DNA from: an uncultured Eubacteriales bacterium
GTDB lineage: Bacteria > Bacillota > Clostridia > Oscillospirales > CAG-272
Assembly: GCA_934467435.1 (NCBI GenBank)
Contig: CAKSLR010000063.1
Span: 1-7,688, forward strand
DNA: 7,688 bases
Direction: 5' to 3'
Part shown: piece by piece, positions 5,319 through 7,688 of the stretch
Numbering within the stretch: position 1 is the first letter of the stretch
How the letters are laid out: every line of letters starts with the position of its first letter
Translations under genes and position numbers: made by a program
Notes under the pieces: model-generated
The model's input: only the letters and a program-made list of their open reading frames with translations
What the model was told of the DNA's origin: nothing
The model's database searches: none

Positions 5319-5929
5319 TCGGAGACTCCATCACCAAAGGCACCTACACGCCCCTTGGCGGGCAGGTGCCGGATCGGATCGCCGCACCGAATTTCGCCAC
5401 ACTCACGGCAGAGGCGCTGGGTGCCGATGACCTGCAAAACGAGGGAATCAACGGCATCTCCTTCTCTTCCCTTTCCCCGGTTTTGCCGGAATGGTCACTC
5501 TGCCGGCGGGTTGCCGATCTGCCGGTCGGCGATCTTACCATCCTTGCAGCGGGAACCAACGATTTCGGCACGAATGTGCCGCTCGGCTCTTCTGCCGACA
5601 CCAAAGATGTTTCCTTTTTCGGGGCGCTTCACATCGTTCTCGGAACACTTTCCCGCCGGGCTGCGGGAAAGCGCGTGGTTCTCATCAGCCCGATTCTCCG
5701 GCAAAACGAAGAAAAGAACCGTGCTGGTTTTTCGCTCGACGATTACCGCCGCGCCATCCATGCGGTGGCGGAGCGGTACCGCCTTCCGATTCTGGACGGA
5801 AAAACATTTCCCGTCCACCCCGCAAACCAACAGGAACGGGCGCGGTACATGCCGGACGGTACTCACCCGAACGAAGAGGGGCACCGCCTCTATGCGGCGT
5901 GGCTCCTCCGCTATCTTCTTCCGACGTAA
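5303..5929 (+). CDS. SGNH/GDSL hydrolase 2, probable non-canonical ATC start
   Basis: The reading frame holds a complete SGNH enzyme of 208 residues if begun at ATC 5303 (I/M-RLAVIGDSITKGTY). It has Ser9 in GDSIT, block II around Asn46-Gly48 (NEGING), Asn86 in AGTNDFG, and the canonical Asp185-x-x-His188 in MPDGTHPNEEGH. No ATG, GTG or TTG occurs in this frame between the stretch overlapping SGNH 1 and GTG 5366. Starting at GTG 5366 would delete the catalytic serine, so I reject that start. The ATC stands seven bases after a near-perfect extended ribosome site and overlaps the previous gene by 16 bases. Alternatives are a -1 shift at GGGGG (5291-5295) producing a fused double-SGNH protein, or a base error in an original ATG. 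It is a probable cytoplasmic esterase paired with SGNH 1. Confidence 0.8.
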   Translation: MRLAVIGDSITKGTYTPLGGQVPDRIAAPNFATLTAEALGADDLQNEGINGISFSSLSPVLPEWSLCRRVADLPVGDLTILAAGTNDFGTNVPLGSSADTKDVSFFGALHIVLGTLSRRAAGKRVVLISPILRQNEEKNRAGFSLDDYRRAIHAVAERYRLPILDGKTFPVHPANQQERARYMPDGTHPNEEGHRLYAAWLLRYLLPT

Positions 5930-5961
5930 AAGCAGGCGCCCCTTTCGGGGCGCCTGCTTTT
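5928..5961. terminator. Bidirectional terminator closing the operon
   Basis: A perfect 15-bp stem (5928-5942 with 5947-5961) around a TTTC loop has AAAA at the left foot and TTTT at the right foot. It overlaps the stop codon of SGNH 2 and ends five bases before the stop of the convergent PPC gene, so it can end transcription from both sides. Confidence 0.92.
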
Positions 5962-5966
5962 CTATC

Positions 5967-6386
5967 TCAAAAACGAAAAAGATTCAAGCCGGTCACGGGG
6001 TCGTTCTGCCGCTCGACGCAGCCATCTGAGACGGTGAGCACCATTTCACAGGTTGCGCTGATGTACGCCTCGTTCAGATGTCCGCCGAACACTTCCCCCT
6101 TCGCGTTTGCCGCGCTCATATGCAGGTGGGCATAATATGCCCCTTGCATGGTGGTAACGGTACCGTGAAGCGAAACAATCTCAAAACTCCCGCGGAAGGT
6201 GTGGGCGTGATATTCCTTTTTCTCCACATCATATACGCCGACGGTAAAACAATCGCACGCCCCGAGCGCCTCTATATGTGCCAGGCGGATGCCCCCCCGC
6301 TCACAAACGCAGCGGAGTGCCGCGGTGAGTTCTTCACCGCGATCGATGCGCACATATACGGTAGCGCCGAATCTTTTATATTCCAT
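5967..6386 (-). CDS. PPC (DUF296) domain protein
   Basis: This 139-residue protein is almost entirely one PPC/PCC domain. It shows GIRLAHIEALGACDCFTVGVYD (32-53), then YAHLHMSAANAKGEVFGGHLNEA (85-107). His87, His89 and His103 match the three-histidine metal site seen in bacterial PPC proteins. In bacteria these are often annotated as DNA-binding proteins, and plant AT-hook proteins carry the same domain, but the bacterial role is poorly known. The ATG at 6386 follows GGAGGA (plus 6395-6400) by eight bases. It begins 16 bases after the stop of the permease gene and shares its transcript, so a regulatory or ligand-handling role tied to that permease is possible. Confidence 0.88.
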   Translation of the reverse strand: MEYKRFGATVYVRIDRGEELTAALRCVCERGGIRLAHIEALGACDCFTVGVYDVEKKEYHAHTFRGSFEIVSLHGTVTTMQGAYYAHLHMSAANAKGEVFGGHLNEAYISATCEMVLTVSDGCVERQNDPVTGLNLFRF

Positions 6387-6402
6387 CCCTCACGTCCTCC
6401 CG

Positions 6403-7182
6403 TTACCTTCCGGTCAACTGAAACCCGAGCATCAGCGCCCCCAGCACCACCAGCACTGCGCCGGTTGCGCGGTTCAGCGTTTTGGGGGCGGCTTTATTGG
6501 CAAACACCGCCGCCACGCGAGCCCACACCAGCGTGAACCCCACGCAAAGTGCCAGAACAAGCAAATCCGGCGCACCCCCGATCACAAAGTGAGAGACCGC
6601 GCCGGTCAGCGCCGTAAACGTCATAATAAACACGCTGGTCCCGACCGCCGTTTTCAGTTCATATCCCAACACCCCGGTCAGGATCAAAAGCATCATCATA
6701 CCGCCACCCGCACCGACAAAACCGCAAATAAACCCGATCAGCGCACCGCACACCACCGATTGCAGGGCGCGTTTGCGGCGGGACGTTTCCCCCATCTTTT
6801 CTTTGGTGGTCATGACCGGGCGCACAATGAATTTCACCCCAAGCAGAAGCGTCATGAACACCGAAAATCCGCCCATCGTTGCCGCCGGGAGAAGTCCGGC
6901 GACCCAACTCCCCACAACGGTGAAGAGCAGGACGCTTGCCATCATAATCAGACCGTTGCGGATATCCAGATTCCGGTTGCGGTGGTAGGTATATGCCGAA
7001 ACGGCGCTGGCAAGCACATCCGAGGCAAGGGCAATGCCCACTGCCATGTAAGGATCCATGTGTAGAAATGTAATCAGCATCGGGCTGATGACCGCTGCAG
7101 CGCTCATCCCCGCAAACCCGGTACCGAGCCCCGCGCCCATTCCGGCAAGAAACGTCACAAGCAATAGGATTCCGATATTCAT
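6403..7182 (-). CDS. TauE/SafE family permease (probable anion exporter)
   Basis: The 259-residue product is very hydrophobic with about seven to eight predicted membrane spans and the internal duplication typical of TauE/SafE. Repeat 1 has GAGLGTGFAGMSAAAVISP (16-34) then AVGIALASDVLASAVSA (47-63). Repeat 2 has GFICGFVGAGGGMMMLLIL (150-168) then AVGTSVFIMTFTALTGAVSH (179-198). A basic loop (RRKRA, 135-139) joins the halves. Characterised relatives move sulfite, sulfoacetate or similar sulfur/organic anions; the substrate here is not predictable. I start at ATG 7182 because upstream in-frame codons run into the tRNA terminator. The ribosome site there is weak (only GGAA about seven bases upstream). 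No clear promoter is seen between the tRNA-Ser terminator and this gene, so read-through is possible. Confidence 0.88.
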   Translation of the reverse strand: MNIGILLLVTFLAGMGAGLGTGFAGMSAAAVISPMLITFLHMDPYMAVGIALASDVLASAVSAYTYHRNRNLDIRNGLIMMASVLLFTVVGSWVAGLLPAATMGGFSVFMTLLLGVKFIVRPVMTTKEKMGETSRRKRALQSVVCGALIGFICGFVGAGGGMMMLLILTGVLGYELKTAVGTSVFIMTFTALTGAVSHFVIGGAPDLLVLALCVGFTLVWARVAAVFANKAAPKTLNRATGAVLVVLGALMLGFQLTGR

Positions 7183-7247
7183 GATGTTTCCGGCAAACTG
7201 CCGCTCCCTGCTCTGTCTTTGCGCCGAAACGCAGATTTTTCTGACGA

Positions 7248-7287
7248 TAAAATAAAAAACCACTGCAATCTGAAAAAATCGCAGTGG
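7248..7287 (-). terminator. Intrinsic terminator of tRNA-Ser
   Basis: On the minus strand CCACTGC pairs with GCAGTGG (plus 7281-7287 with 7260-7266) around a 14-base loop. A T-rich tail (plus-strand A run 7248-7258) follows. It begins three bases after the CCA of the tRNA. Confidence 0.88.
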
Positions 7288-7289
7288 TC

Positions 7290-7382
7290 TGGCGGAGAAG
7301 GAGAGATTTGAACTCTCGCGCCGGTAAAACCCGACCTACACCCTTAGCAGGGGCGCCTCTTCGGCCACTTGAGTACTTCTCC
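7290..7382 (-). tRNA. tRNA-Ser (anticodon GCU)
   Basis: On the minus strand the acceptor stem GGAGAAG/CTTCTCC (plus 7376-7382 with 7294-7300) is perfect, with discriminator G (7293) and encoded CCA (7290-7292). The anticodon stem is CGCCC/GGGTG with loop CTGCTAA, giving anticodon GCU (plus 7346-7348). A long variable arm containing GGTCGGGTTTTACC and a T arm GAGAG-TTCAAAT-CTCTC fit a class II serine tRNA of 93 bases including CCA. It decodes AGC and AGU. It has its own promoter and terminator. Confidence 0.96.
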
Positions 7383-7387
7383 GTACC

Positions 7388-7411
7388 GTAAGTTCCCGTC
7401 TCCGAACTTAC
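7388..7411 (-). other. Hairpin in tRNA-Ser 5' leader
   Basis: GTAAGTTC and GAACTTAC form a perfect 8-bp stem (plus arms 7388-7395 and 7404-7411, 8-base loop). The predicted transcription start (about 7411) is its first base, so the primary transcript would begin with this hairpin and RNase P would remove it just before the tRNA. Confidence 0.6.
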
Positions 7412-7417
7412 CTGTTT

Positions 7418-7446
7418 ATTATAACGGATAAAATCCCCTTTGTCAA
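7418..7446 (-). promoter_or_regulatory. Consensus sigma-A promoter of tRNA-Ser
   Basis: On the minus strand TTGACA (plus 7441-7446), a 17-base spacer and TATAAT (plus 7418-7423): both boxes match consensus exactly. Start is predicted at about 7411. Confidence 0.92.
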
Positions 7447-7457
7447 GTTCTTTTCGG

Positions 7458-7476
7458 AAAAAAGGCATACTTTTTT
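7458..7476. other. A/T-rich hairpin between terminator and tRNA promoter
   Basis: AAAAAAG (7458-7464) pairs with CTTTTTT (7470-7476) around GCATA. It is weak alone but could act as a back-up terminator after the GC-rich hairpin at 7482-7516. Confidence 0.35.
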
Positions 7477-7481
7477 ACGGG

Positions 7482-7516
7482 AAAGGCGCTGCCCGAAAAA
7501 TTCAGGCAGCGCCTTT
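7482..7516 (-). terminator. Terminator overlapping the 3' end of the membrane protein gene
   Basis: A perfect 12-bp stem (AAAGGCGCTGCC 7482-7493 with 7505-7516) has the TGA stop of the gene at 7502-7504 in its loop, so the last four codons (Lys-Gly-Ala-Ala) form one arm. The T run after it on the minus strand is short (TTT), followed by the A/T-rich hairpin. Confidence 0.65.
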
Positions 7517-7688
7517 ATGCCCGCCACGCAGGCGAATCTGCCGCAGAAGAGCAAAAAAAGCACCGGCAATCAGAGAAGCCACCAGAATGCCCGCTGCGAT
7601 ACCGAGGCAGGTCTCTACCGTCTCCTGTCCGTACGCACGCGCGGCATCATACTGCTTGTACATAAAACTGGATACGGTATGGTAAAGC
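7502..7688 (-). CDS. Membrane protein C-terminus, resembles ThrE_2/YjjB threonine/serine exporter subunit
   Basis: The frame is open from the right edge and ends in TGA (plus 7502-7504), giving the last 61 residues. It reads LYHTVSSFMYKQYDAARAYG, then a hydrophobic membrane span from about CLGIAAGILVASL to AFFALL, then a basic tail RQIRLRGGHKGAA. The order 'LYxT...Y..A...G.ET...LGIA.GIL.ASL' resembles the end of the ThrE_2 (DUF3815, YjjB-like) half of two-part threonine/serine exporters, recalled from family patterns and not checked by search. The start and most of the protein are outside the window, so the assignment is tentative. Confidence 0.6.
   Translation of the reverse strand, partial: LYHTVSSFMYKQYDAARAYGQETVETCLGIAAGILVASLIAGAFFALLRQIRLRGGHKGAA

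Noticed and set aside
5366..5929. SGNH 2 started at GTG 5366
   Set aside because: This start would remove GDSIT with the catalytic serine while the remaining SGNH blocks are intact; upstream codons clearly encode the missing block.
6289..7065. Plus-strand open frame of 258 codons opposite the permease
   Set aside because: Its translation is rich in His, Gln and Arg, as expected from reading a membrane-protein gene backwards; it has no ribosome site or domain.
7183..7263. 27-codon N-terminal extension of the TauE/SafE permease
   Set aside because: It begins within the tRNA-Ser terminator hairpin and is polar and basic; the hydrophobic family-like N-terminus begins at the ATG at 7182.
1..7688. 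CRISPR array, insertion sequence or prophage genes
   Set aside because: No regularly spaced repeats, transposase, integrase or phage structural motif was seen on either strand.

Overview
The window looks like chromosome of a moderately GC-rich Firmicute, probably a gut-type clostridium (Oscillospirales-like). This is an inference from strong AGGAGG-type ribosome sites, sigma-A promoters (TTGACA/TATAAT types, several with extended -10), one TTG start, tRNAs with encoded CCA, and the mix of protein families. No mobile element, CRISPR array or phage gene is visible.

Left part (1-1145): the 3' end of an aminopeptidase P gene, a tRNA-Trp with its own promoter and terminator, then about 580 bases without a recognisable protein. 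That stretch holds a 12-bp tandem repeat, two more terminator-like hairpins, and a good promoter reading into a region that could be an undescribed structured RNA. A well-started 31-residue membrane peptide follows. Its terminator is shared with the convergent hsp20 gene.

Centre (1155-5961): a small heat-shock protein gene (minus strand) with a long structured 5' leader lies back to back with a PucR/CdaR-type regulator gene (plus strand); their -35 elements abut. Next comes a three-gene operon with its own extended -10 promoter: a cytoplasmic GH43-like glycosidase with a C-terminal beta-sandwich, then two tandem SGNH/GDSL hydrolases, closed by a strong bidirectional terminator. The simplest reading is intracellular debranching and deacylation of imported plant-type oligosaccharides, possibly under the upstream regulator. 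The second SGNH gene has no ATG, GTG or TTG that keeps its catalytic serine. The best start is an ATC codon behind an almost perfect extended Shine-Dalgarno inside the previous gene; a -1 frameshift fusion is the main alternative.

Right part (5967-7688, all minus strand): a two-gene unit of a TauE/SafE permease and a PPC (DUF296) domain protein, then a tRNA-Ser(GCU) with a consensus promoter and a leader hairpin, then the 3' end of a membrane protein resembling the ThrE_2/YjjB half of threonine/serine exporters.
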